A DNA stretch of 64,000 bases from Crocinitomicaceae bacterium (GTDB lineage Bacteria > Bacteroidota > Bacteroidia > Flavobacteriales_D > Crocinitomicaceae). Of the stretch, positions 8,119 to 17,871 are shown piece after piece. The first letter of the stretch is position 1, and each line of letters starts with the position of its first letter. A program made the position numbers and the translations under genes. Under the pieces are notes generated by a model. That model was not told where the DNA came from, did not search any database, and saw only the letters and a program-made list of their open reading frames with translations. The stretch is taken from assembly GCA_016709005.1 (NCBI GenBank), contig JADJEU010000021.1:1-64000 (forward strand). Direction: 5' to 3'.

Positions 8119-9339
8119 TCAGATTTGATTTTTAGGCTGCACAGACATGACACCGTATGTGATTAGTGCAACAGCAAGAAACAGAAATATACTGACGACA
8201 AAAAGAAACTCATGATAATAATTCAATTGCCCCAAACCGCTGCTGAATAAAATTCCCTGAATAAAAAGCATGAGCTCACTCAAAACAAATCCGGCAATAA
8301 ATAGCCAGACGCCAAACTTAGCAGCCAGATTCAATTTGATTTTAAGAATGTCAAAAATGAAAACAAGCAAAACAGAACTGACAAATCCAAGCATGATGAG
8401 ATGAATATATCCAACGCTGAAATTGCGCACTTGATGAGACAATAAAGCGATTTCAGGAATTGCAGTGAATGCTTGAAAAAGCACTTTTAAAATCAAACTT
8501 AATAAACCAAGAATAAAAAGCAAACGGATGGTTTTATTTTGCTGACGAAAAAATGAGATGATTCCTTTTAATCTGCTTAAAATGAAAATGATTAAAAGCA
8601 ATTGGGTGATAACGGTGAGCATATTCAATACAATCCAAACGTCATTTTTGAAAAACCAAAAGGGCACCAGTGCAAAGCTCAGAGGCACACTTGCAATTAA
8701 GAAAATAACTACGCGTTGTACGGTTTTTGGAGACAATTCAATGTTCACCTTTTTGGAAAAATATCTTATCAAAAGCGCGACCATTGCAAAAATAAACCAA
8801 CCGCTGAATTGAAAATGAAGATAAAATTGAATGGAGATTTGATAAAGAATAGAGTGCTTTCCATACAACACAATAGAAGGGCCTAGCATCCAGATTCCAA
8901 GTGTTGAGATTGCTAAGAAAATAAGAGCAGCGCGTAAAATTATTTTTTCCGAATTAGAATTGTACTGCGCGTTTTTCCAGATATAGAAAATGAAAATATA
9001 GCTGCAGATAATATGAAGGGTTGAGAAGGGAATGGAAACAGAGCCATACCCCTGAAAAGGAAAACTGAGCATCATTCCAAAAACTGAAATTTGTGTGACC
9101 CAGAATAATTTTTTAAATAATCCAGAATCTTCCCTGACAAAATAGAAAACAAGGAATACACAAATCATTTGATAAGCCCAACCCAAAGCAGCAACGTGTG
9201 AGTGTGCGTGAAGCAAGTAGTTGAAATTAAACGGAATCTCACTGATAAAGGCATAACGTAACAACAGCCCCATGGCTGCGGCCAGCAGAAAATTGATCAG
9301 GCTGATTAACGTAAATGTATAGAGTGATTTTATTGACAT
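8119..9339 (-). CDS. Heme-copper oxidase subunit I-like membrane protein
   Basis: A 406-residue polytopic protein with about 12 hydrophobic segments. Histidines sit in oxidase-like contexts: LLHAHSHVAALGWAY (about residues 41-55), LHFQFSGWFIFA (about 174-185) and VGYIHLIMLGF (about 311-321). These recall heme ligand helices of the heme-copper oxidase/NorB superfamily, but no complete copper-site set is evident, so catalysis is not proven. It lies beside a broken diheme peroxidase gene transcribed divergently. A -7 element TATCTTTG lies about 30 bases upstream of the start; no Fnr box is seen. A quinol-oxidising or heme-carrying membrane protein is the likely role. Confidence 0.6.
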   Translation of the reverse strand: MSIKSLYTFTLISLINFLLAAAMGLLLRYAFISEIPFNFNYLLHAHSHVAALGWAYQMICVFLVFYFVREDSGLFKKLFWVTQISVFGMMLSFPFQGYGSVSIPFSTLHIICSYIFIFYIWKNAQYNSNSEKIILRAALIFLAISTLGIWMLGPSIVLYGKHSILYQISIQFYLHFQFSGWFIFAMVALLIRYFSKKVNIELSPKTVQRVVIFLIASVPLSFALVPFWFFKNDVWIVLNMLTVITQLLLIIFILSRLKGIISFFRQQNKTIRLLFILGLLSLILKVLFQAFTAIPEIALLSHQVRNFSVGYIHLIMLGFVSSVLLVFIFDILKIKLNLAAKFGVWLFIAGFVLSELMLFIQGILFSSGLGQLNYYHEFLFVVSIFLFLAVALITYGVMSVQPKNQI

Positions 9340-9456
9340 AAATCGTTGTGCGACTTGTTATACTTCATACAAAGATAAGCAAGACAAAGAACTGAACCCA
9401 TTTGATTGTATGATACCGCTCATAGAATTTTTACGCCTGGTCAAGTAACTTCGTGT

Positions 9457-10533
9457 ATGCGACTTATTGCAATTTCAGTACTTCTCATTTTTCTCAGTTC
9501 CTGCAGAAAAGATACGAGTCATATTTTGGATTCGCATGAAGAATGGGGTCCGTATAATCCAACGCGCTATTTTTTTCCAGAGGCATTTTCAAATTTTCCA
9601 ACTGCACCTGAACCTGAATGGAATCTGACAACAGTAGAAGGAGTCAAGTTAGGAAGATAACTCTACTACGATCCAATTCTTTCTACAAATGGAAAGTCGT
9701 GTTCATCGTGTCATATACAAGGATTTGCTTTTAGTGTTCCGAATATGGGGCCGAATGGAATGAGTATTCCGTCACACGTGAACATGGCGTGGAACAGTAA
9801 TTTTGGATGGACCGGTTCAGAAAAAACACTGGACAGCGTTGCGCTTGCTGATCTCGCTGAGGGTAATATTTTTTTGAATGCAAACAATGATTCTATTCTT
9901 GCCCGATTAGAAAGACATACCGAATATCCTAAATTATTCTGGCAGGCATTTGGAATTGAAATTGTGAAAGAATCATTGGCTGAAAGACAAAAATACATCA
10001 GCTATGCACTGGCTCAATTTATGCGTACGCAAATTTCTTATAATTCAAAATTTGATCGGTATCTGCGAGGTGAAGCCGAATTGACGACGGATGAATATGA
10101 TGGATATACGATTTTTATGAATGAAGATAAAGGAGATTGTTTTCATTGTCATGGCAGTGCATCTAATCCACTGTGGCGCGATAATATGCGACACAACAAC
10201 GGCTTGAACTCCACTTTTACTGGAAACGATCTCGGATATTATAACGTCACCGGAAATCCGGCAGATATTGGAAAATTCAGAACACCTACGTTACGAAATA
10301 TTGAATTGACTGCACCGTACATGCACGATGGAAGATTCAATACACTTGAAGAAGTCGTTAACTTTTACAGCACCGGTTTACAACATTCAGCAACCATTGA
10401 TCCACTCATGAAAAAAGTAGATGAGGGCGGTGTGCAATTAAATCCGGCAGAAAAAACCAAACTTATAGCTTTTCTGAAAACATTAACGGATTCGTATTTT
10501 ATTTCTGATTCGGAATTAAGTAAACCAAATTAG
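9457..10533 (+). pseudogene. Diheme cytochrome c peroxidase / MauG family, in-frame stop
   Basis: Starting at the ATG at 9457, a lipoprotein signal (FLSSC) leads into a typical MauG/cytochrome c peroxidase protein. A TAA at 9658-9660 stands where the family has a charged residue in the GR-x-LFYDP motif (here LGR-stop-LYYDPILS). The frame is open afterwards to 10533 and holds both heme sites, CSSCH just after the stop and CFHCH in the second domain, plus the APYMHDGRF motif. An AAA to TAA change would explain it. Full length would be 358 residues. Related proteins act as partners of MbnP-type proteins; one such gene is at 39750. Readthrough or sequence error cannot be excluded. Confidence 0.85.
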
Positions 10534-13500
10534 ATCGCTTGCTCAGTTGTGTTCTCTGTTGGAGCCGAATTCTGTTTTTTTCGGTTCGCTATTTTTTCCT
10601 TCAACGTATCAACTAAATAGTACATCATTGGAACCAAAAAGATGGTGAGAATCAAGGATGATGTTAAGCCACCAATAATTACCCAGGCCAAACCGTTTTT
10701 CCATTCGCTGGCTGTTCCACTGGCCATTGCAATTGGCAGCATACCAATAATCATCGAAAGAGTTGTCATTAAAATTGGACGCATTCGTCCTTTACCTGCA
10801 ACCATCAAAGCTTCTTTAAAATGCATGCCTTGTGCTTTCAATTGATTTGTAAAATCGACAATTAAAATTGCATTTTTTACTACTAATCCCATCAACATAA
10901 TTAATCCTAACAATGCAAATAAACTCAAGTTGCTTGCAGATAAATTTAGAGCGAGAAACGCTCCAATCACAGCTACAAGAATCGAAAATAACGCAACAAA
11001 CGGATACACAAAACTATCATACAAGGCAACCATAATCAAGTAGATCAGCAAAAATGAAATCATTAAAACAGAACCCAATGCACCAAAACTATCATTTTGT
11101 CGCTTGATGTCACTGCCCCATGTTATTTGTATTCCTTCAGGAAGTGGATTGAGATTAAGATATGCAACAACATCATCTGCAACAGTTCCTGAAGGCCGGC
11201 CCAAGGCATCGGATGTGATGGTTACTGCTGGTTGTCTGTCTTTTCTTTCAAGCAGCGAAGGAGAATTGTCTTGTTTAATTTCTGCAAACTGCGATACTGC
11301 AATTGGAATACCTGCAGGATTTATAATTGTTAGTTTGCTGATATCCTCAAAATTTTCACGATCAAAATCATCCAGCCAAATTTTTACCGGATATTCTGTT
11401 CCGTTTTCTGTTAAGGTTGCATCGCTATTTCCTGTTAGTGCAGTTCGAATATTCAAGGCTGTGTAAGCGGTATTTAAACCAAGTCGTTGCATTTTGTCTT
11501 TGTCAGGAACCACCTTAAATTCGGGGCTACCGGCTTCAACAGACATACGAACATTATCTGCGCCTGGGATTTTTTCAATCGCCGTTTTTAATTCATTTCC
11601 GGTTTGCATTACCTGATCAGGATCGGCACCGCTGATTGTTATTTCAATTGGAGCTGTTCGTGGAATTAATCCAAGTGCGGTCATCGAATAACTAATTCCT
11701 GGAAACTTTTGTTGCAGATCTGAACGCAGCAATTTCATAAATGTTTCCGTCGGTTGATGATTGCGTTCGGATGCCGGTTTAAGTTGTATTGTCAATTCTG
11801 TTTTGTAAGCTGATCCAACGCCAAGACTTCCAATTCCTGTTCCCGGACCACCTACATTGCTGAAGACACTTGCCACTTCTTCTTGCGATAAAATGTAGTT
11901 TTCAATTTCATTTGACGTGAAATTATTTTTTTCAATAGAAGTTGTTTTGTCAAATTCCAAGGTCATTCTGAATTTTCCCTGATCACCTGTTGAGATTAAT
12001 TCTTTTCCAATAATTCCTTGCTTCATGATGCCAAGCGTCATTGCAAAAAGCAGAATAATAATTCCGGTGAAAATTAATTTATGACTGAGAACCCATTCCA
12101 GTTTTTTGCCATACCAATTCGTAAATAGGTCGAGTTGATGTTCAAACCAAAGTAAAAATCGATTGAATAAATTCGTAGGTCTTAGATCTTCTTTTTTTCC
12201 AATGCGCGATGCCATCCACGGTGTTAGCGTGAATCCAACTAGAAGACTTGTCAGGGTTGATGTGATGACTACTACTGAAAATTGTTTAAGCATGTCGGCA
12301 ACAAAAACCTGAAGAAATAAAATGGGTAAAAAAACCACGATGTCAACAAGTGTAATGGAAAGCGCAGAGAAACCAATTTCCATCCGGCCATCCATGGCTG
12401 CGGTTTTTTTGTCTTTGCCCATGTCCAGATGTCGTTGAATATTTTCAAGTACAACAGTTGCATCATCTACCAGAATTCCTATGATCAGCGACATGGCTAA
12501 AAGTGTCATCAGATTAAGCGTGTAGCCAAAAAACCACATCACAGCAAAGGCAGTGATCAATGAAGTAGGAATGGCCACCAAAACAATTAGTGCATTTCTA
12601 AAGCTTCGAAGAAATAATAACATCACAAGCGACACCAAAACAACAGCAAGACCAAGATCAAATACTACCGAGTTTACAGCTGCAATTGTATTATCGGTGC
12701 TATCATCTGCAACAGTAAATTTTACACCCGCTTCTGCATATTCTTTTTCAATGGATTTGAATTTTTCTTTTACTAATCTGGATACATCGACCGCGTTTGC
12801 ATCACCTTGTTTTTTTAGCAGTAAACCAATTCCTGTTTTTCCATTATACCGGCTGACAGAGTTGGTTTCACTGAGTCCGTCCGTAACTGTTGCAACATCT
12901 TTGACATACACCGGACTCCCTGGCACAGGCATGGCTACCTGTACATTTTCAATATCATTAATCGAATTAAATTTTCCAATTAATCGTACCGAGTTTGAGA
13001 TGGTTTCTGATTGTACTTTTCCTGCAGGCAAATCAATTCCTGAACGATTGATTGCTTCCACAACCTGTAGTAAAGAAATTTTGTAGTACTTCAATTTTTC
13101 TTGATCAACCAATACTTGAATTTCGCGTTCGTCTCCTCCCAAAATTGAAATTTCTGCAACGCCTTTTATTTGTTGAATCTGCGGTAAAAAATCATCTTGC
13201 ATTAACTGATAAAATTCCGTAGCGGGCAAATCGCTCGTTGCGCTAATGGACATGATTGGTAAATCATTCGGCGATACTTTGCTCATTACCGGACTTAAAA
13301 TATCTGTCGGTAAATCTTTGCGGATATTATCAATATAACGCTGGGCATCCTGCATGGTCTTGTCCAAATCTGTTCCGTATTTTAAATTAACAATGACGAC
13401 GGATGCATTTGGAAGTGATTTTGTAACCAGAAAATCGATGCCTTCAAGATTGGCTAAAGCATCTTCAATTTTGCGTGATACAGAAGTTTCTACTTCGTCA

Positions 13501-13667
13501 GGCTCAGCTCCCGGATAAACGGTTTTGATAACTACTACGGGTTGATTAAAATCTGGCATGAGTTCATAACTCAGGTTTTTATATCCGATAATTCCAAGCA
13601 GTGAAAGCACGCTGAAAAGCACAATGATCAGCGACGGTCTTTTAATCGATATTTCTGTAAGATTCAT
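10530..13667 (-). CDS. RND efflux transporter (AcrB/HAE1 family)
   Basis: The 1045-residue inner-membrane pump exports drugs or other amphiphiles by proton exchange. It has the usual layout of two 6-TM halves with two large periplasmic loops. Seen are the proton-relay aspartates in GILVDDATVVLENIQRH (about residues 396-412) and the partner lysine in LVVKNAILIVDF. The C-terminus ends in a short cytoplasmic tail. It is the last gene of the TetR operon and follows the membrane-fusion gene after 12 bases. Its end overlaps the end of the convergent peroxidase pseudogene by 4 bases. Substrate is unknown. Confidence 0.92.
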   Translation of the reverse strand: MNLTEISIKRPSLIIVLFSVLSLLGIIGYKNLSYELMPDFNQPVVVIKTVYPGAEPDEVETSVSRKIEDALANLEGIDFLVTKSLPNASVVIVNLKYGTDLDKTMQDAQRYIDNIRKDLPTDILSPVMSKVSPNDLPIMSISATSDLPATEFYQLMQDDFLPQIQQIKGVAEISILGGDEREIQVLVDQEKLKYYKISLLQVVEAINRSGIDLPAGKVQSETISNSVRLIGKFNSINDIENVQVAMPVPGSPVYVKDVATVTDGLSETNSVSRYNGKTGIGLLLKKQGDANAVDVSRLVKEKFKSIEKEYAEAGVKFTVADDSTDNTIAAVNSVVFDLGLAVVLVSLVMLLFLRSFRNALIVLVAIPTSLITAFAVMWFFGYTLNLMTLLAMSLIIGILVDDATVVLENIQRHLDMGKDKKTAAMDGRMEIGFSALSITLVDIVVFLPILFLQVFVADMLKQFSVVVITSTLTSLLVGFTLTPWMASRIGKKEDLRPTNLFNRFLLWFEHQLDLFTNWYGKKLEWVLSHKLIFTGIIILLFAMTLGIMKQGIIGKELISTGDQGKFRMTLEFDKTTSIEKNNFTSNEIENYILSQEEVASVFSNVGGPGTGIGSLGVGSAYKTELTIQLKPASERNHQPTETFMKLLRSDLQQKFPGISYSMTALGLIPRTAPIEITISGADPDQVMQTGNELKTAIEKIPGADNVRMSVEAGSPEFKVVPDKDKMQRLGLNTAYTALNIRTALTGNSDATLTENGTEYPVKIWLDDFDRENFEDISKLTIINPAGIPIAVSQFAEIKQDNSPSLLERKDRQPAVTITSDALGRPSGTVADDVVAYLNLNPLPEGIQITWGSDIKRQNDSFGALGSVLMISFLLIYLIMVALYDSFVYPFVALFSILVAVIGAFLALNLSASNLSLFALLGLIMLMGLVVKNAILIVDFTNQLKAQGMHFKEALMVAGKGRMRPILMTTLSMIIGMLPIAMASGTASEWKNGLAWVIIGGLTSSLILTIFLVPMMYYLVDTLKEKIANRKKQNSAPTENTTEQAI

Positions 13668-13679
13668 AAGTGTCTGTTG

Positions 13680-14735
13680 TTACTTGCTGGTCACATTTGC
13701 GCCATCAAAGAGGTTTATAAATCCACCGGTTATTAAAATATCTCCATCTGAAAGCCCAGTTGAAATAATTACGCTGTTTGCTTTATTTGCAACGATGGTA
13801 ACCTCTTGCAAAATTGCTTTTCCATCTCTCACAACATATACTTTGGGATGATCAGATGAACCTTGAATAGCAGAAGATGAAATTATAATTCCACTTTTTG
13901 CATCGTCCTTTTTCAGTATAACTTTTCCATACATTCCTGATTTAATTTTTTGATCAGAAGAATTTTTTACCAGAAACTGAATTGGAAAACTATTACCGGG
14001 ATTTGCTTTGCTTCCAATCATATTGGTGGTTCCGGTAAACGTAAGTTCTGGATACAAATCAGTTTCTATTTCACATACTTGATTCAATTTAAAATTTAAA
14101 AGATCATGTTCTGGTACATTAATAGAAAACTTGAGTTGACTGATATCCGTGAGTTGCAGTAAAGGAATTCCGGGTGCTGCAAATCCGCCTTCTTCGATCA
14201 GTTTGGCAGTTACAATGCCGCTGAACGGGGCCTTAATACTTGTTTTGTTTATTTGTTCTTGAATGGTAGCGCGTTGTATTTTTGCAGTCTGTAAACCAAG
14301 TTCTGCTTTTTCGAGTTGAACGCCTTGCACCGCATCCGCTGCTGCCAGAATTTTAAGTCTGTTCACATCTGATTCGATTCCCTGAATTTGAATATTTACA
14401 GTTTCAAGTTGAAGTTTTAAAAGTGAATTATCAAGTTGAATTAAGGTTTGTCCTTTCTTAACTTCTGATCCAATGTCAACCAAAACGCTCATTACTTTTC
14501 CCTGAAAGTCAGCGCTGAGTTTCGTTTCTTTAAAGGGTTCGAATGAACCACTGTAATTGATTTCACCGTAGATCGTTTCGGTTTGAACTGTATCTGTTTG
14601 CACATGCAATGGTTGTGTCTTATCAAATTGATAGACATTTGAATCTGCATTCTGTTTATTACTAACAAGTTTAATTACAACTGCTGCTGCCAGTCCAAGA
14701 ATAACAAGTAGGATAATTATTTTTTTAATTTTCAT
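13680..14735 (-). CDS. RND membrane-fusion (periplasmic adaptor) protein
   Basis: This adaptor links the RND pump to the outer-membrane channel. I chose the ATG at 14735 (MKIKKIIILLVILGL) because it gives a clean N-terminal membrane anchor and starts 10 bases after the TolC-like gene; the longer frame would run inside that gene. After the anchor come a biotinyl-lipoyl half-motif (FQGKVMSVLVDIGSEVKKGQ), an alpha-hairpin of about 60 residues and the second lipoyl half (TSIKAPFSGIVTAKLIEEGG), then the beta-barrel domain. The length of 351 residues is normal. Confidence 0.9.
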   Translation of the reverse strand: MKIKKIIILLVILGLAAAVVIKLVSNKQNADSNVYQFDKTQPLHVQTDTVQTETIYGEINYSGSFEPFKETKLSADFQGKVMSVLVDIGSEVKKGQTLIQLDNSLLKLQLETVNIQIQGIESDVNRLKILAAADAVQGVQLEKAELGLQTAKIQRATIQEQINKTSIKAPFSGIVTAKLIEEGGFAAPGIPLLQLTDISQLKFSINVPEHDLLNFKLNQVCEIETDLYPELTFTGTTNMIGSKANPGNSFPIQFLVKNSSDQKIKSGMYGKVILKKDDAKSGIIISSSAIQGSSDHPKVYVVRDGKAILQEVTIVANKANSVIISTGLSDGDILITGGFINLFDGANVTSK

Positions 14736-14745
14736 AAGAGTAGAA

Positions 14746-16074
14746 TTAGTTGCTTGCGGCATTGAAATTTCCAGATACTTTTTTAAGCTCAAGATCGGCT
14801 TTGAAATAATCGATAATGGCATTCAGGTAACTTTGCTGTGCTTCTCGTACTGCATTGTCAGCAAGTAAAACATCCGTGAGCGTAGCCGATTGTTCTTTTA
14901 ACTGAAATATGGTTTGCCGGTAAACTTCTTTCGCTGTTTCAATTTGTTTAAGTGTCATGGAAATAATCTGTTCTGCCGACTTTTTTTGAAGTCTTGCGTT
15001 CTCAGATTGGACATTGGATTGTTCTGATATCAAACTTAATTGTAGTGTGTTGTTTTTGAGCTCCAATGATTTTTGGGAGATTTTATGCGTAGTAATCATT
15101 CCGTTGAATAGTGGATAGTTTAATTGAATTCCTGCAAATCCAATTGGATAAAAGTTCAGAAAATCATTTGGCTTTTTATCATACCCAAAGCCTGTTACGC
15201 CGTAAGAGGCAAAAAAGGAAAGTGAAGGAATTCGTGTTCGCTTAAGAGTACTTAATTCGATGGTTAAAAGTTTATTCTGCGTTTGAACTAGCCGATAGTC
15301 AATAGTAGCGTTAAGATTATAATCGGCGCGACTTTCAAAAGCAATCGTGTAATCAATCTGCAAGTTGGTTTCAGCAGGAACGCCAATGAGCAATTTCAGA
15401 TAATTCAAAACTTGTTGCTGTTTATTTGTGAGGATTGTTTTTTGCGTGAGGAGTTGATCACATTGAAGTTGGACTTTACCTACATCTGTTGCACGTGCCA
15501 TTTGTTGACTCTCAAGTAAACGCATGTTGTCAAGCAATCTGGAAGCATTCAGAAAATTGCTGTCAATGAATGCAAGTTGGTGATCCAGTATTTGAAGATT
15601 ATAATAGAGATTAGAAATTTCAAAAAACAATTGTTCTTCTGTTTTTTGGTAGCTGAGCTCTGCGATTTCTTCAGCAACAGAAGTTGACTGAATAGCGCCA
15701 TAGACTTGTGGGTTATAAATTGGAACCACTAAGCTTCCTGTTACGTTTATGTTATGAGGAACACCAAACTGCGCTTCTTTAAATTGACCATCAGGTCCAC
15801 CAAAAACTGAAAGTGGCAGCAATTGATAAGGAAGATCCGTGAAATATTTATAGCTCGCATCCACGTTCACTTTTGGAATAAGATTCGAACTTGCTTCATC
15901 ATGACGTTCAGTACTTATTTCAATATTATTTCTGCCAATTTCCAAGGACTTATTCAGAACTTTTGCGGTATCAAGACAAGTTTGTAACGACCAGATCTGA
16001 GCATGTGTCATTTGAATTCCTCCAATCAATGCGATGACAAGAAAAAAATGTTTGTGAATACTTACTAACTTCAT
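14746..16074 (-). CDS. TolC-family outer-membrane efflux protein
   Basis: The 442-residue protein has a signal peptide (cut after about THAQ) and two repeats of long amphipathic helices rich in Gln, Asn and Leu, as in TolC-type channels (for example QTCLDTAKVLNKSLEIGRNN near the N-terminus and VREAQQSYLNAIIDYFKADL near the C-terminus). It forms the outer-membrane exit duct for the adaptor and RND pump encoded just downstream. The gene sits 31 bases after the OsmC-like gene in the same operon. Confidence 0.9.
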   Translation of the reverse strand: MKLVSIHKHFFLVIALIGGIQMTHAQIWSLQTCLDTAKVLNKSLEIGRNNIEISTERHDEASSNLIPKVNVDASYKYFTDLPYQLLPLSVFGGPDGQFKEAQFGVPHNINVTGSLVVPIYNPQVYGAIQSTSVAEEIAELSYQKTEEQLFFEISNLYYNLQILDHQLAFIDSNFLNASRLLDNMRLLESQQMARATDVGKVQLQCDQLLTQKTILTNKQQQVLNYLKLLIGVPAETNLQIDYTIAFESRADYNLNATIDYRLVQTQNKLLTIELSTLKRTRIPSLSFFASYGVTGFGYDKKPNDFLNFYPIGFAGIQLNYPLFNGMITTHKISQKSLELKNNTLQLSLISEQSNVQSENARLQKKSAEQIISMTLKQIETAKEVYRQTIFQLKEQSATLTDVLLADNAVREAQQSYLNAIIDYFKADLELKKVSGNFNAASN

Positions 16075-16105
16075 AGACTAAATTTTTTTGAGACTATTTT
16101 TTATT

Positions 16106-16561
16106 TCAGCTGACAGTTTGATTCGAGGCGGACGCAGATAGCTCTGTGATCAGACTGACTTTTGTGTGGATCGAATTTGAAATGAGACACGCTTTTTCTG
16201 ATTTCTGCAAAACTCTTTCTGCTTTTTCTTTTTGGCTTTCATCTGAAAGTTCAAGAATAGGTTTTAAGATTACCTCAGTCATTAAAAAACGTCCGTCAAT
16301 TTTTTCAAGAATACCTTGTGCACTGCATTCAAATTTTTTGAATTCAAGTTTCGAGCCTTCAGCCACAGCCAGAAAAGTTGTCATGAAACAACTCAATACG
16401 GATGCAGTGAAGAGGTGTTCTGGTGACCAGATTCCGGCAACTCCTTTTTCAAATTCAGGAGGTGTAGCAACCTCAATTGTGTTTGACAGTTCAGGCGACG
16501 ACAACAATCCTTTTCGATTTTGTTTCCACTCCAGATTCAGATTATAGATATGTTTTTCCAT
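16106..16561 (-). CDS. OsmC-family protein
   Basis: OsmC/Ohr proteins reduce organic or lipid hydroperoxides with two cysteines. The 151-residue product has WSPEHLFTASVLSCFMTTFL with the first cysteine (about residue 57) and SEKACLISNS with the second (about residue 125), the normal family layout. It lies between the DUF302 gene and the tolC-like gene with short gaps. Its place in an efflux operon suggests handling of oxidised or thiol-reactive compounds, which is inference. Confidence 0.85.
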   Translation of the reverse strand: MEKHIYNLNLEWKQNRKGLLSSPELSNTIEVATPPEFEKGVAGIWSPEHLFTASVLSCFMTTFLAVAEGSKLEFKKFECSAQGILEKIDGRFLMTEVILKPILELSDESQKEKAERVLQKSEKACLISNSIHTKVSLITELSASASNQTVS

Positions 16562-16571
16562 TGTGTTGTTT

Positions 16572-16961
16572 TTAGAACGTATTTAGTGCGCGCAATAATT
16601 TTTCCTGAATTTCTGCTGCGCTTTTTTCTATTTCCGGATTGCCAATTGAACTCATTGCCGCTTCAGGATTAATAGTAGAAACCACAATGTCTCCATTTTC
16701 AATTTCGCGAATCGTAACATTGCATGGTAAAAGTGTACTGATATTCGGATCAATTGTCAAAACGGTATCTGCATAAACAGGATTACATGCACCCAAAATG
16801 AGATGCGGTAAATAATCCTTGTCCAGTTTTTTTTTCATTGTTGCCTGAATGTCTATTTCCGTGAGTATACCAAAACCTTCTGTCTTAAGCGCGGCTTCAA
16901 TTCGGGTTCTGATCTCGTCAAAACTAATTCCCGATATTTTTCTTGAATTGTAGTATTCCAT
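16572..16961 (-). CDS. DUF302-family protein
   Basis: The 129-residue protein matches the DUF302 pattern: an N-terminal segment with DEIRTRIEAALKTEGFGIL, then KLDKDYLPHLILGACNPVYA, then LLPCNVTIREIENGDIVVS. No signal peptide is visible. The function of the family is not known. Cysteines in LGACNP and LPCNV are the family's typical pair. It is 10 bases upstream of the osmC-like gene and 16 bases downstream of the cytochrome gene. Confidence 0.85.
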   Translation of the reverse strand: MEYYNSRKISGISFDEIRTRIEAALKTEGFGILTEIDIQATMKKKLDKDYLPHLILGACNPVYADTVLTIDPNISTLLPCNVTIREIENGDIVVSTINPEAAMSSIGNPEIEKSAAEIQEKLLRALNTF

Positions 16962-16977
16962 TTTCTTTCGATATTAA

Positions 16978-17448
16978 TTATTGAAGTGTCTGTTTGTATT
17001 TTTTCCATTTCTTGTACCAGCTGTCAGATGCAAGATCATTGTCAAAAATGTAAGCGGCAATAATTTTAACTTCTGATTCTTCAAAAACCGATTTTGGCAT
17101 CAGTCCAAAATTGCGAACAGCTCCTGGCATAACTGATTTTTCAGCGGTTGGATTCATCACGAAATTTGTAATCTGATCTACAAATTCTGCTTTGCTGATT
17201 TCAGTGGTATAGTAGTGTTGACGAACCATGTGCATAGGTGGTGCAAGTCTGGTTTCTGCTTTCATATCCGGATTGTGACAGACAAAACATTTGGAATGAA
17301 TCAGTGCCAACGCTTTGGTGTCAGATGCTTCATCTGAATAAATGATTGTTTGATTATTTTGAATTGGTTTCGGGCTTCCTATAGATGCAAAAAGAGGAAT
17401 AGTGAGAAGGAATATAAATCCTGTAAAAAGTATGGAAGTATTTTTCAT
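16978..17448 (-). CDS. Periplasmic monoheme c-type cytochrome-like protein
   Basis: A signal peptide (KNTSILFTGFIFLLTIPLFA) precedes a 130-residue domain with one heme-binding motif, CFVCH (about residues 54-58), and candidate axial methionines in APPMHMVRQ and VMPGAVRNFGLMPK. It is likely a periplasmic electron carrier or heme sensor. It is the fifth gene of the TetR-led operon. The link between a cytochrome and an RND pump is not explained by the sequence. Confidence 0.75.
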   Translation of the reverse strand: MKNTSILFTGFIFLLTIPLFASIGSPKPIQNNQTIIYSDEASDTKALALIHSKCFVCHNPDMKAETRLAPPMHMVRQHYYTTEISKAEFVDQITNFVMNPTAEKSVMPGAVRNFGLMPKSVFEESEVKIIAAYIFDNDLASDSWYKKWKKYKQTLQ

Positions 17449-17475
17449 GTGCGTATTGTTTAAGCAAGCCAGATT

Positions 17476-17871
17476 TTAGTTTTTGATCTTGTAACGATCA
17501 ATTGTAAAATAGGCTAGAATTGTAAGTACAAGTGTTATGGATATTCTGAAAATCATGGCACTCACTGTTTTCATTTCGTAGGCAAGTCCCTCTGAAATGT
17601 GTGATTTGAGACCGATGAAAGCGATAATCAAAATTAAAAATGAAGCGCCTAATGCAAAAGCTGACCAGCGTTGTTGTTTGATTAAACCATAAGCGGCAGC
17701 AAGGTAAAGTATCGCGCTAATAAAATTTGCCCAGACAATGAACAGAACATAATTTCCTTCTTTTGCTCTGATTCCAAACAAATCAAAAATGACAGAACTT
17801 GTTAGAAACAGACTCAATAATCCGAAGGCAATTAGAAAAGCGATCGTGGTATAGCGCGCAACTTTTTTCAT
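17476..17871 (-). CDS. Four-helix membrane protein, hypothetical
   Basis: The 131-residue product has four predicted membrane helices (about residues 7-30, 42-64, 70-88 and 103-124) and no catalytic motif that I recognise. It overlaps the upstream lipoprotein gene by 4 bases (ATGA-type junction) and precedes the cytochrome gene by 27 bases, so it is translated as part of the operon. Confidence 0.75.
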   Translation of the reverse strand: MKKVARYTTIAFLIAFGLLSLFLTSSVIFDLFGIRAKEGNYVLFIVWANFISAILYLAAAYGLIKQQRWSAFALGASFLILIIAFIGLKSHISEGLAYEMKTVSAMIFRISITLVLTILAYFTIDRYKIKN

